In this document: one piece after another, positions 11,317-18,779 of the stretch
Layout of the letters: each line of letters begins with the position of its first letter
How positions within the stretch are numbered: the first letter of the stretch is position 1
Source of the DNA: Roseomonas acroporae
GTDB taxonomy: Bacteria > Pseudomonadota > Alphaproteobacteria > Acetobacterales > Acetobacteraceae
Length of the DNA: 36,674 nt
Assembly (NCBI RefSeq): GCF_023223525.1
Contig: NZ_JALPRX010000049.1
Span: forward strand, 1-36,674
Reading direction: 5' to 3'
Program-made: the position numbers and the translations under genes
The notes under the pieces: generated by a model
Databases searched by the model: none
Seen by the model: only the letters and a program-made list of their open reading frames with translations
Told to the model about the DNA's origin: nothing

Positions 11317-11343
11317 GCAGCACTCTTTGCTGCTGAGTGCTAA
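11317..11343 (+). promoter_or_regulatory. CIRCE operator, distal copy
   Basis: GCAGCACTC (11317-11325), a 9-nt spacer, then GAGTGCTAA (11335-11343). The right arm is perfect and the left matches 7 of 9. It lies upstream of the groES -35 and on the usg side of the divergent region, next to the AT-rich stretch 11341-11370 where a usg promoter might lie. Confidence 0.85.
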
Positions 11344-11473
11344 AGCCCTGATAACCAATAATTATTCTGGAAAGCCGGAAAATTCCCGTGTCATGCTGCG
11401 ATGCACGGCCCCGGTCGAACGGGCCGTCCCGGGAAGGATCGACAGTCACCGCGACAGCAACCGAGACGAGAGG

Positions 11474-11764
11474 ATGCGCGTGCTCAAGGACCTCGAAGCC
11501 ATCACCCGCCAGGGAAGCGTGCTGCCCGACTGGCGCCTGACCACCGCCGAGATCCTCTATCGCCTGCCGGACCACCCGGCCGTGCTGCAGAGCTTCGTGT
11601 GGCAGAAGCACGACCTCGCCCCGCGCTTCCCGGCGCTGGAGCGCTTCCTCGACTTCTGGCGCCGCGAGATCGAGGGGCAGTTGCACTCCGTGCGCGTCGC
11701 CTCGGCCGCGCTGACCCGCCCGGCGGAACTGCGCTACGCCAACGGCGTCTTCACCCTGCACTGA
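11474..11764 (+). CDS. usg: Usg family protein
   Basis: 96-residue protein of the small alphaproteobacterial Usg family, of unknown function. The name comes from a gene found upstream of another gene in Caulobacter and is not informative about activity. Family features are plain: LTTAEILYRLPDHPAVLQSFVW, a DLAPRFPALERFLDFW stretch and the REIEGQLHSVRVASAAL segment near the end. The start at 11474 is read with GAGAGG directly before it; a GTG at 11480 would place that site at a better 6-nt distance. It is divergent from groESL and a CIRCE lies 131 nt upstream, so heat-shock control is possible but unproven. Confidence 0.85.
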   Translation: MRVLKDLEAITRQGSVLPDWRLTTAEILYRLPDHPAVLQSFVWQKHDLAPRFPALERFLDFWRREIEGQLHSVRVASAALTRPAELRYANGVFTLH

Positions 11765-11802
11765 TCCGGGCACTGGTCCGGCGGCAGCGGACGGGGCGCC
11801 GT

Positions 11803-12543
11803 TCAGGCGACGTCGCGCCCCGCCTGGTCCCGGCGCAGCATGCGCAGCCCCAGCAGCACCGACAGCACCAGCAGCCCGGCGCCGAGGCCGAGCTGCCAGC
11901 GCCGGTCCACCGCCACCCCGTCGCCGAGCAGGGCGAAGATCACGGTCTGCGGCACGTAGCCGAGCAGCGAGCCGAGCAGGAAAGGCCCGGCCGCGATGCC
12001 GGCCAGTCCGGCGAGCAGGTTCAGCAGCAGGTTGTTGCCCACCGGCAGCAGCCGCAGCGCCAGCGTCGCGCGGAACGGGTCGCCGCGCAGCCGGTCGCGC
12101 AGCCGCAGCAGCCGCTGGCCGAGTCCGCCGCGCAGCCGCCGCTCCACCCAGTCCCCGCCCACGAGTCGCGCCCAGAAGTAGCCGGCGGCGCAGCCCAGGA
12201 TCTGCGCCAGCAGCGCCAGCCCGCTGCCGATCGCCGCGCCGAAGGCGTAGCCGCCGAGGAAGGCGACGCTCTGCCGCGGCACGCCCACCGCGGTCGCGGC
12301 GGCGCCGGCCAGAACGAACACCGCCTCGCCCCACAGCCCCTTGCCGCGCACGAAGCGGTCCACCCATTCCGCCCCCTGGGCCGTGCCCGGCGCCGCGCCC
12401 AGCTCGCGCAGCAGCCAGCCCGCCAGGGTCAGTCCGAGCGCCAGCAGCGCCAGCTTGCCGATCGCGGCGCCGCGCCCGCCGCCCGGGCCGGGCGAGGGGG
12501 GGACGGGCAGGCCGGCCTCCTCCGGAGACAGCGTGGTGGGCAT
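11803..12543 (-). CDS. TVP38/TMEM64 (VTT-domain) family membrane protein
   Basis: 246-residue polytopic inner-membrane protein with a VTT domain, related to DedA proteins. Hydrophobic helices are seen at about GKLALLALGLTLAGWLLREL, around AVFVLAGAAATAVGVPRQ, and at the C-terminus (LGLGAGLLVLSVLLGLRML). The conserved core includes VGVPRQSVAFLGGYAFG and LRLLPVGNNLLLNLLAGL. Relatives have been linked to lipid or lipid-carrier movement across membranes; the substrate here is unknown. Its ATG overlaps the stop codon of the upstream glycosyltransferase by one base (TGATG), so the two are translationally coupled. This suggests they act on the same lipid-linked intermediate. Confidence 0.85.
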   Translation of the reverse strand: MPTTLSPEEAGLPVPPSPGPGGGRGAAIGKLALLALGLTLAGWLLRELGAAPGTAQGAEWVDRFVRGKGLWGEAVFVLAGAAATAVGVPRQSVAFLGGYAFGAAIGSGLALLAQILGCAAGYFWARLVGGDWVERRLRGGLGQRLLRLRDRLRGDPFRATLALRLLPVGNNLLLNLLAGLAGIAAGPFLLGSLLGYVPQTVIFALLGDGVAVDRRWQLGLGAGLLVLSVLLGLRMLRRDQAGRDVA

Positions 12544-13463
12544 CAGCGCGTCGGTTCCGCGCCGGCCGCCTCGGCCGGCAGGCCGGCCGAGCGTGCGGTG
12601 CCGCCCGGCGCCTCGGCCGCCGGTTCGGCCCCACCCGCCGCCTCGATCTCCGGCCGCCGGCCGCGCCGCTGCAGCCAGGCGACGCCGAACAGGTCGAACA
12701 CTCCGACCGCCAGCCGGTCCAGCGTGCCGTAATTCGAGGCCCCGCGCAGGCGCGGCCGGTGGTTCACCGGCACGCTCACCACCTGCCCGCCGGCACGCAG
12801 CACCAGGGCCGGCAGGAAGCGGTGCATGTGGTCGAAGTGCGGCAGGTCGAGGAACAGGGCGCGGGGGAACAGCTTCAGGCCGCAGCCGGTATCGGGCGTC
12901 GCGTCGCCGAGCAGCCGGGCGCGCACCCGGTTGGCGATGCGGCTGCTGATCCGCTTGGTCCAGGTGTCGCGCCGCTTCGTTCGGTGGCCGGCCACCAGCA
13001 GCCTGTCCCCGCCGGCACCCGCTCCCTCCGCCGCGGCCTGGGCGCGCGCGAGCAGCGCCGGGATGTCGGCCGGGTCGTTCTGCCCGTCGCCGTCCAGCGT
13101 CGCGATGAAGCGGCCGCGCGCCGCCTTCACGCCGCTGACCACGGCGGCGGACTGGCCGCAGCTCGCCCGGTGGCGCAGGAAGCGCAGCGGCGCCTGGCGC
13201 GCGGCCTCGGCCAGCCGGGCCGGCGTCTCGTCGGTGGAGCCGTCGTCCACGTAGACGATCTCGTGCGGCACCCCGGCCAGCGCCGCCTCGATCTCGGCCA
13301 CCAGGGGCAGGATGTTGGGCGCCTCGTTGCGCACCGGCACGACCACCGAGACGAGCGGCGGCGCGGCCGGCCCGCCCCGGGCGTCGGCCCGGGTGCCGGG
13401 ATCGGCGTGGGCCGTCGCGTCGCGCGTGGCGCGGCCGGCGGCGCTGGGCGTGGCGGCTTCCAT
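12543..13463 (-). CDS. Family 2 glycosyltransferase (polyprenyl-phosphate sugar synthase type)
   Basis: 306 residues from an ATG at 13463. A GT-A fold begins near residue 38 (VSVVVPVRNEAPNI), with the nucleotide-sugar motif DDGST (73-77) and the metal-binding DGDGQND (124-130). The sequence resembles dolichol-phosphate mannosyltransferase-type enzymes (DPM1/ArnC-like), which move a sugar from a nucleotide donor to a polyprenyl phosphate. It lacks the C-terminal membrane helices that GtrB/ArnC forms carry, ending instead in an Ala/Glu-rich tail. The first ~35 residues are a low-complexity extension, so a later start is possible. It is followed by, and overlaps, the VTT membrane gene. Donor and acceptor are unknown. 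Confidence 0.88.
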   Translation of the reverse strand: MEAATPSAAGRATRDATAHADPGTRADARGGPAAPPLVSVVVPVRNEAPNILPLVAEIEAALAGVPHEIVYVDDGSTDETPARLAEAARQAPLRFLRHRASCGQSAAVVSGVKAARGRFIATLDGDGQNDPADIPALLARAQAAAEGAGAGGDRLLVAGHRTKRRDTWTKRISSRIANRVRARLLGDATPDTGCGLKLFPRALFLDLPHFDHMHRFLPALVLRAGGQVVSVPVNHRPRLRGASNYGTLDRLAVGVFDLFGVAWLQRRGRRPEIEAAGGAEPAAEAPGGTARSAGLPAEAAGAEPTR

Positions 13464-13651
13464 GTGGCCCGGCGGGGTAGCAGGGGCCGCCAGACCGGAC
13501 AAGCGCGGCGAGGTGGCGCGGACCCTGCCCCGCGTGGCGCGCGGGGATGGCGCGGCGCCCGGCCGGCCCGACCGATGCCCGCTGCCGGGCCCGTGCCCCC
13601 GGGGACCGTGGACCGGTTCCCCGGGGGCCTGCCGCGCCGGCGGGCGGACGC

Positions 13652-13664
13652 TATACTGGCCGCC
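13652..13664 (+). promoter_or_regulatory. -10 box for a possible leaderless heme A synthase transcript
   Basis: TATACT (13652-13657) stands exactly 7 nt before the ATG at 13665 and there is no Shine-Dalgarno-like sequence in between. A transcript starting 7 nt after the -10 would begin at the ATG itself. The -35 region (CTGCCG at 13629) is poor. Confidence 0.35.
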
Positions 13665-14801
13665 ATGCCTACCGCCTCCATCACCCCGCCCGCCCCGGAA
13701 CGCGATCGGGCGCGCGACCGTCTGGCGCTCTCGCGCTGGCTGCTCGCGGTCGCCGGCATGATCTGGGTGATGGTGGCGCTCGGCGGCGCCACGCGGCTCA
13801 CCGGCTCGGGCCTGTCGATCATGGAATGGGCGCCGCTCTCCGGCGCCCTGCCGCCGCTGAGCCACGCGGAATGGCAGCGCCTCTACGACCTCTACCGCAC
13901 CATCCCCCAGTACGCGCTGGTCAACCAGGGCTTCGGGCTGGAGGGCTTCCAGCGCATCTTCTGGCTGGAATGGGTGCACCGGCTCTGGGGGCGGCTGCTC
14001 GGGCTGGCCTTCCTGCTGCCCTTCCTGTGGTTCTGGGTGCGCGGCCGCATCCCGCGCCCGCTGCTGCCGCGCCTGCTGCTGCTCTTCGTGCTGGGCGGGC
14101 TGCAGGGGGCGGTGGGCTGGTTCATGGTCGCCTCCGGCTTCGAGGCGGACCGCACCGCCGTCTCGCCCTACCGCCTCGTGGTCCACCTCTCCCTCGCCCT
14201 GCTGCTCTTCGCCGCCATCCTCTGGACCGCGCTGTCGCTGCGGCATCCGGCCCCCCCGCCGCTCGACGGCATGCCGCCCGGCCGGGCGCGGGCGCTGCGC
14301 CGCTGGGTGCATGCCGGGGCGGGGCTGGCCGTGCTCACCATGCTGGCCGGCGGGCTGGTGGCGGGGCTGAAGGCCGGGCTCGACTACAACACCTTCCCGC
14401 TGATGGACGGCCGGCTGGTGCCCGAGGGCTATGCCGCCCTCTCGCCCTTCTGGCGCAACCTCGTCGCCAATATCGCGGCGGTGCAGTTCAACCACCGGCT
14501 GCTCGCTACCCTCACCGGAATCGCCGCCGCCGGCACCGCCTGGACGGCGCTCGCCGCCGGGCTCGCCGGGCCGGCGCGGCGGGCGGTGCTGGCCTTCCCG
14601 GCGGCGGTCGCGCTGCAATACGCGCTCGGCGTCGCGACGCTGCTGCTGGTGGTGCCGGCCTGGCTCGGCACGCTGCACCAGGCCGTCGCGGTGCTGGTGC
14701 TGGGCACGGCGCTGGCGGCGCTGCACGCGCTGCGCGGCGCCCGTGCGCCACGGCTCGCCCCGTCTGGCGGGCCGGAAGCCGCCGCCGCGCCGGTCCGGTA
14801 G
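13665..14801 (+). CDS. ctaA: Heme A synthase, COX15/CtaA type 2
   Basis: 378-residue integral membrane enzyme that oxidises the C8 methyl of heme O to the formyl group of heme A for cytochrome aa3-type oxidases. The four heme-ligand histidine contexts are visible: EWVHRLWGR, VVHLSLALLL, FNHRLLATL and LHQAVAVLVLG. The classical opening GGATRLTGSGLSIMEWAPLSGALPP is split by my reading window but intact (about residues 43-67). About eight membrane helices are seen, the two-bundle layout of COX15. No cytochrome oxidase or ctaB gene is adjacent, so it is detached from the oxidase operon. The start at 13665 has no ribosome site and may be leaderless. Confidence 0.96.
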   Translation: MPTASITPPAPERDRARDRLALSRWLLAVAGMIWVMVALGGATRLTGSGLSIMEWAPLSGALPPLSHAEWQRLYDLYRTIPQYALVNQGFGLEGFQRIFWLEWVHRLWGRLLGLAFLLPFLWFWVRGRIPRPLLPRLLLLFVLGGLQGAVGWFMVASGFEADRTAVSPYRLVVHLSLALLLFAAILWTALSLRHPAPPPLDGMPPGRARALRRWVHAGAGLAVLTMLAGGLVAGLKAGLDYNTFPLMDGRLVPEGYAALSPFWRNLVANIAAVQFNHRLLATLTGIAAAGTAWTALAAGLAGPARRAVLAFPAAVALQYALGVATLLLVVPAWLGTLHQAVAVLVLGTALAALHALRGARAPRLAPSGGPEAAAAPVR

Positions 14802-15046
14802 GACGCGCCGCCGGCGCGCGACGCGGGCGGGCAGGGGCGCCGGACAATGGGCTGCCCGGATCGCCGGCGCGGCGTCCGGCGGCACGATCCTGCGCCGGGC
14901 ACGAGGCCCGGCGGCGCTGTGCCGGCCGCGCCCGGCTTTGCCGGCGCCGCCGCCCTCCCCATCTCCCGCACCTGCCGCTTCCCCGGCCATGGCCGGCTTT
15001 CCCGTGGCGCCGCCCTTCGGCGTTCCCGGCCGGCCCGGGAATGCCC

Positions 15047-15059
15047 TAGGATCGCCGCC
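15047..15059 (+). promoter_or_regulatory. -10 box for a possible leaderless tldD transcript
   Basis: TAGGAT (15047-15052) is followed by 7 nt (CGCCGCC) and then the ATG at 15060, the same arrangement as in front of the heme A synthase gene. No ribosome site is visible. The rest of 14802-15046 is GC-rich without a gene. Confidence 0.35.
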
Positions 15060-16493
15060 ATGACCGACGCGCTCGCCACCACCGACGCCCTGTTCTTCGC
15101 CGATCTCGACCGCGCCGACGCCGAGCGTCGGCTGCGCGACGCGCTGGACGGCGCCGAGGATGGCGAACTCTTCCTCGAATACCGAGAGAGCGAGGCGCTG
15201 ACCCTCGACGACGGCCATATCCGCACCGCGAGCTTCGACGCGGCACGCGGCTTCGGCCTGCGCTCGGTGGTCGGCGAGGCCGCCGGCTACGCCCATGCCG
15301 GCGAGATCAGCGACGCCGCCCTGGCCCGCGCCGCGGCGACGGTGAAGGCGGTGCGCGCCGGCCATTCCATGACCCTGGACGTGGCGCCCCGCCCCACCAA
15401 CGCGCAGCTCTACGCCCCCGACAACCCGCTGCGGGCGCTGGACTTCGCCGCCAAGACCGCGCTGCTCGGCGAGATCGATGCCTATGCCCGCGCCCGCGAC
15501 CCCCGGGTGAAGCAGGTCAGCGTCTCGCTGTTCGGCGAGTGGCAGGCGGTGCAGATCCTGCGCCCGGACGGCAACCGCGTCGCCGACCTGCGCCCGCTGG
15601 TGCGGCTCAACGTCGGCATCGTGGTCGAGCAGGGCGGGCGGCAGGAGAGCGGCTACTACGGCTCCGGCGGCCGCTTCGCCTACGAGCGGATCACCAGCCC
15701 CGAGGCGTGGCGCGCGGCGGTGGACGAGTCGCTGCGGCAGGCGCTGGTCAACCTGGAGAGCGTGCCGGCCCCGGCGGGCGAGATGGAGGTGGTGCTCGGC
15801 CCCGGCTGGCCCGGCATCCTGCTGCACGAGGCGATCGGCCACGGGCTGGAGGGCGACTTCAACCGCAAGAAGACCTCGGCCTTCGCCGGGCTGCTCGGCA
15901 GCCGCATCGCCGCGCCCGGCGTGACGGTGGTCGATGACGGCACCATCCCCGACCGGCGCGGCTCGCTGACCGTGGACGACGAGGGCACGCCCACCAACCG
16001 CACCACGCTGATCGAGGACGGCATCCTGGTCGGCTTCCTGCAGGACCGGCAGAACGCGCGGCTGATGGGCGTCTCCCCCACCGGCAACGGCCGCCGCCAG
16101 AGCTTCGCCCACCCGCCCATGCCGCGCATGACCAACACGGTGATGCTGGGCGGCGGCCACGCGCCCGAGGAGATCGTCCGCTCGGTGAAGCGCGGCCTCT
16201 ACGCGGTGAATTTCGGCGGCGGGCAGGTGGACATCACCTCGGGCAAGTTCGTCTTCTCCGCCGCCGAGGCCTATCTCATCGAGGATGGCCGGGTCGGCGC
16301 ACCGGTGAAGGGCGCCACGCTGATCGGCAACGGGCCGGAGGCGATGCAGACGGTCTCGATGATCGGCGACGACCTGGCGCTCGACCACGGCATCGGCACC
16401 TGCGGCAAGAACGGCCAGGGCGTGCCGGTGGGCGTCGGCCAGCCGACCCTGAAGATGACCGGCCTGACCATCGGCGGCACGGCGGTGCGCTGA
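15060..16493 (+). CDS. tldD: Metalloprotease TldD
   Basis: 477 residues, the usual length for TldD, the active zinc peptidase half of the TldD/TldE (PmbA) heterodimer that degrades unfolded peptides and matures some RiPPs. The metal site HEAIGH (256-261) in [18 protein letters not shown] is intact, as is the C-terminal core with [19 protein letters not shown]. The ATG at 15060 gives [13 protein letters not shown], matching relatives; the frame is open further upstream but that part is low-complexity. No tldE/pmbA partner is in the window, nor any RiPP precursor, so a general proteolytic role is the simplest reading. Confidence 0.96.
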   Translation: MTDALATTDALFFADLDRADAERRLRDALDGAEDGELFLEYRESEALTLDDGHIRTASFDAARGFGLRSVVGEAAGYAHAGEISDAALARAAATVKAVRAGHSMTLDVAPRPTNAQLYAPDNPLRALDFAAKTALLGEIDAYARARDPRVKQVSVSLFGEWQAVQILRPDGNRVADLRPLVRLNVGIVVEQGGRQESGYYGSGGRFAYERITSPEAWRAAVDESLRQALVNLESVPAPAGEMEVVLGPGWPGILLHEAIGHGLEGDFNRKKTSAFAGLLGSRIAAPGVTVVDDGTIPDRRGSLTVDDEGTPTNRTTLIEDGILVGFLQDRQNARLMGVSPTGNGRRQSFAHPPMPRMTNTVMLGGGHAPEEIVRSVKRGLYAVNFGGGQVDITSGKFVFSAAEAYLIEDGRVGAPVKGATLIGNGPEAMQTVSMIGDDLALDHGIGTCGKNGQGVPVGVGQPTLKMTGLTIGGTAVR

Positions 16494-16822
16494 GTCCCGG
16501 CGCTTCCGCATCCCCGGGTCGCGCGGCACGGTCGCGCGGCATGGGCCCCCGCCCGACACGGCCCTGCCCGGGACGGGAACCGGGCGGAACACCCGGGGCC
16601 CGCCATGGGGCAGGCCGCGCCCAGCCATGCTGCATCGCGGCGAAAACCGCCCGCCCCTCGCGCGTTCCTGGTCCGCGGACGGGATGCGGCGCGACAAGAC
16701 GCACCGGCCACGCGCCGTACCATCGCCGTGCTGGCCATGGCGTGGCGGTCACGGCGCGTCGCCCGTGGCCGGCCGGTCGGCCGCCCGCCCGTACCACCCG
16801 CCCTGCAAGCCGAGGATCGGAC
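16494..16822 (+). other. Intergenic region tldD-poxB, no gene seen
   Basis: 329 nt of GC-rich sequence. Frames through it are long only because stop codons are rare at this composition; their translations are Arg/Pro/Ala-rich and unlike any protein. It should hold the poxB promoter, but I cannot pick one out. Several short inverted CG-rich words occur without forming a convincing terminator. Confidence 0.5.
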
Positions 16823-18553
16823 ATGGCACAGAAGGCAGCCGACATCGTCATCGAGGTGCTGCGCACCGTCGGCGTCCGCCGCATCTACGGTGTGGTCGGC
16901 GACAGCCTGAACGGGCTGACGGAATCCCTGCGCCGGGACGGCACCATCGACTGGGTCCACATGCGCCACGAGGAGGCGGCCGCCTTCGCCGCCGGCGCCG
17001 AGGCGCAGCTCACCGGCGAGCTGGCCGTCTGCGCCGGCAGCTGCGGCCCGGGCAACCTGCACCTCATCAACGGCCTGTTCGACTGCCACCGCTCCGGCGC
17101 GCCGGTGCTGGCCATCGCGGCGCAGATCCCCTCGGCCGAGATCGGGCGCGGCTACTTCCAGGAGACCCACCCCGACCAGCTCTTCCGCGAGTGCAGCCAC
17201 TACTGCGAGCTGGTCTCGCACCCGGAGCAGCTTCCGGGCGTCCTCGAATCGGCGATCCGGGCGGCCATCGGCCGGCGCGGCGTCGCGGTCGTGGTCATCC
17301 CGGGCGACGTGGCGCTGGCCGAGTACGCCGCCGCCATCTCCGCCGCCGCCGGCATCGCCCTGAAGCCGCCCATCGTGACGCCGCGGCAGGAGGAGCTGGA
17401 CGCCCTCGCCGCGCTGCTGGAGGAGGGCCGCAAGGTCACCCTGCTCTGCGGCCGCGGCTGCGCCGGCGCGCACGACGCGGTGGTGGCGCTCGCCGCGCGG
17501 CTCAAGGCGCCCGTCGTCCACGCGCTGGGCGGCAAGGAGCATGTCGAGTGGGAGAACCCCTACGATGTCGGCATGACCGGGCTGATCGGCTTCGCCTCCG
17601 GCTACGAGGCGATGAAGGAGGCCGACACGCTGCTGATGCTCGGCACCGACTTCCCGTACCGGCAATTCTACCCGGCCAAGGCGAAGGTCGCGCAGGTGGA
17701 CATCCGCCCGGAGCATCTGGGGCGGCGTACCCGCCTCGATCTCGGCCTGGTCGGCGACGTCTCCGCCACCATCGCTTCCCTGCTGCCGCGCCTCGCCGAG
17801 CGGGAAGACCGCGCCCATCTCGATGCCTGCCTCGCCGCCTACCGCAAGGCGCGGGAAGGGCTCGACTCCCTCGCCACCGGCACGCCCGGCCGCAAGCCGA
17901 TCCATCCGCAATACCTGGCTCGCCTGCTCAGCGAGCACGCGGCCGAGGACGCGGTGTTCACCTTCGACGTCGGCACCCCGACCATCTGGGCGGCGCGCTA
18001 CCTGAAGGTGAACGGCTACCGGCGGCTGCTCGGCTCGCTGGTGCACGGCTCCATGGCCAACGCCATGCCGCAGGCGATCGGCGCGCAGGCGGCCTATCCG
18101 GGGCGGCAGGTGGTCAGCCTCTCCGGCGATGGCGGCTTCGCCATGCTGATGGGCGACTTCCTCACCCTGTCGCAGCAGAACCTGCCGGTGAAGGTGGTGG
18201 TGTTCAACAACTCGACGCTCGGCTTCGTGGCGCTGGAGATGAAGGCGGCCGGCTACCTGGAGACCGGCACCAGCCTGAAGAACCCGGACTTCGCCGCCGT
18301 CGCCCGCGCCGCCGGCATCCACGGCGTCCGCGTCGAGGACCCGGGCGATCTGGAGGCGGCGGTCGCCGAGGTGCTGGCGCATGACGGCCCGGCCCTGCTC
18401 GACGTCGTCACCAACGAGGAGGAGCTGTCCATGCCGCCCCGCATCCAGGCGGAGCAGGTCAAGGGCTTCAGCCTCTGGGCCCTGCAGGCGGTGCTGGACG
18501 GGCGCGGCAGCAAGCTGATCGACCTCGCCGTGTCGAACTTCCTGCGGCGGTAG
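16823..18553 (+). CDS. poxB: Ubiquinone-dependent pyruvate dehydrogenase (pyruvate oxidase), PoxB-like
   Basis: 576 residues, close to the 572 of E. coli PoxB. The TPP/FAD enzyme decarboxylates pyruvate to acetate and CO2 and passes electrons to ubiquinone at the membrane. The three domains are in order: PYR domain with the activating glutamate E50 ([15 protein letters not shown]), central FAD domain, and PP domain with the TPP-Mg motif GDGG...NN at 435-463. The C-terminus (residues about 540-576) is where PoxB forms its lipid-binding helix, and [11 protein letters not shown] is consistent with that. The start has GAGGATCGG 5-8 nt upstream. An acetolactate synthase-like paralogue is the alternative, but overall identity pattern and length favour PoxB. 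Confidence 0.9.
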   Translation: MAQKAADIVIEVLRTVGVRRIYGVVGDSLNGLTESLRRDGTIDWVHMRHEEAAAFAAGAEAQLTGELAVCAGSCGPGNLHLINGLFDCHRSGAPVLAIAAQIPSAEIGRGYFQETHPDQLFRECSHYCELVSHPEQLPGVLESAIRAAIGRRGVAVVVIPGDVALAEYAAAISAAAGIALKPPIVTPRQEELDALAALLEEGRKVTLLCGRGCAGAHDAVVALAARLKAPVVHALGGKEHVEWENPYDVGMTGLIGFASGYEAMKEADTLLMLGTDFPYRQFYPAKAKVAQVDIRPEHLGRRTRLDLGLVGDVSATIASLLPRLAEREDRAHLDACLAAYRKAREGLDSLATGTPGRKPIHPQYLARLLSEHAAEDAVFTFDVGTPTIWAARYLKVNGYRRLLGSLVHGSMANAMPQAIGAQAAYPGRQVVSLSGDGGFAMLMGDFLTLSQQNLPVKVVVFNNSTLGFVALEMKAAGYLETGTSLKNPDFAAVARAAGIHGVRVEDPGDLEAAVAEVLAHDGPALLDVVTNEEELSMPPRIQAEQVKGFSLWALQAVLDGRGSKLIDLAVSNFLRR

Positions 18554-18614
18554 AGCGGATCGCCGGCGGGCGGACACGCCCGGCGGCGTGAATCCGCGCC
18601 GGGAACAACGAGCC

Positions 18615-18653
18615 ACGGCGAACCGCGGTCCCAACCGGACTGCGGTTCGCCGT
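18615..18653. terminator. Perfect inverted repeat between convergent genes
   Basis: ACGGCGAACCGC (18615-18626) and GCGGTTCGCCGT (18642-18653) pair perfectly over 12 bp with a 15-nt loop. It lies between the ends of poxB and the AI-2E-family gene and could serve both strands as a terminator. No T-run follows on either side. Confidence 0.5.
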
Positions 18654-18662
18654 AGGGCCTTC

Positions 18663-18738
18663 CCGGGGCTCCGCCCCGGACCCCGCCAAGGAGGCGCCGC
18701 CTCCTTGGATCCTCCGCCAAGGGGCGAGGCCCCCTTGG
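18663..18738. repeat. REP-like cluster of three palindromes (copy A)
   Basis: Three hairpins stand in a row: CCGGGGC/GCCCCGG (18663-18679), CCAAGGAGGC/GCCTCCTTGG (18686-18708, perfect 10 bp) and CCAAGGGG/CCCCTTGG (18717-18738). The order and wording (GGGGC..GCCCCGGACCCCG, then CCAAGG..CCTTGG) recur at 23078-23197. This points to a dispersed intergenic repeat family. Confidence 0.6.
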
Positions 18739-18779
18739 ATCCCCCGGTCCGGAAAGCACGCGGGACGCCGCGGCTGCTC

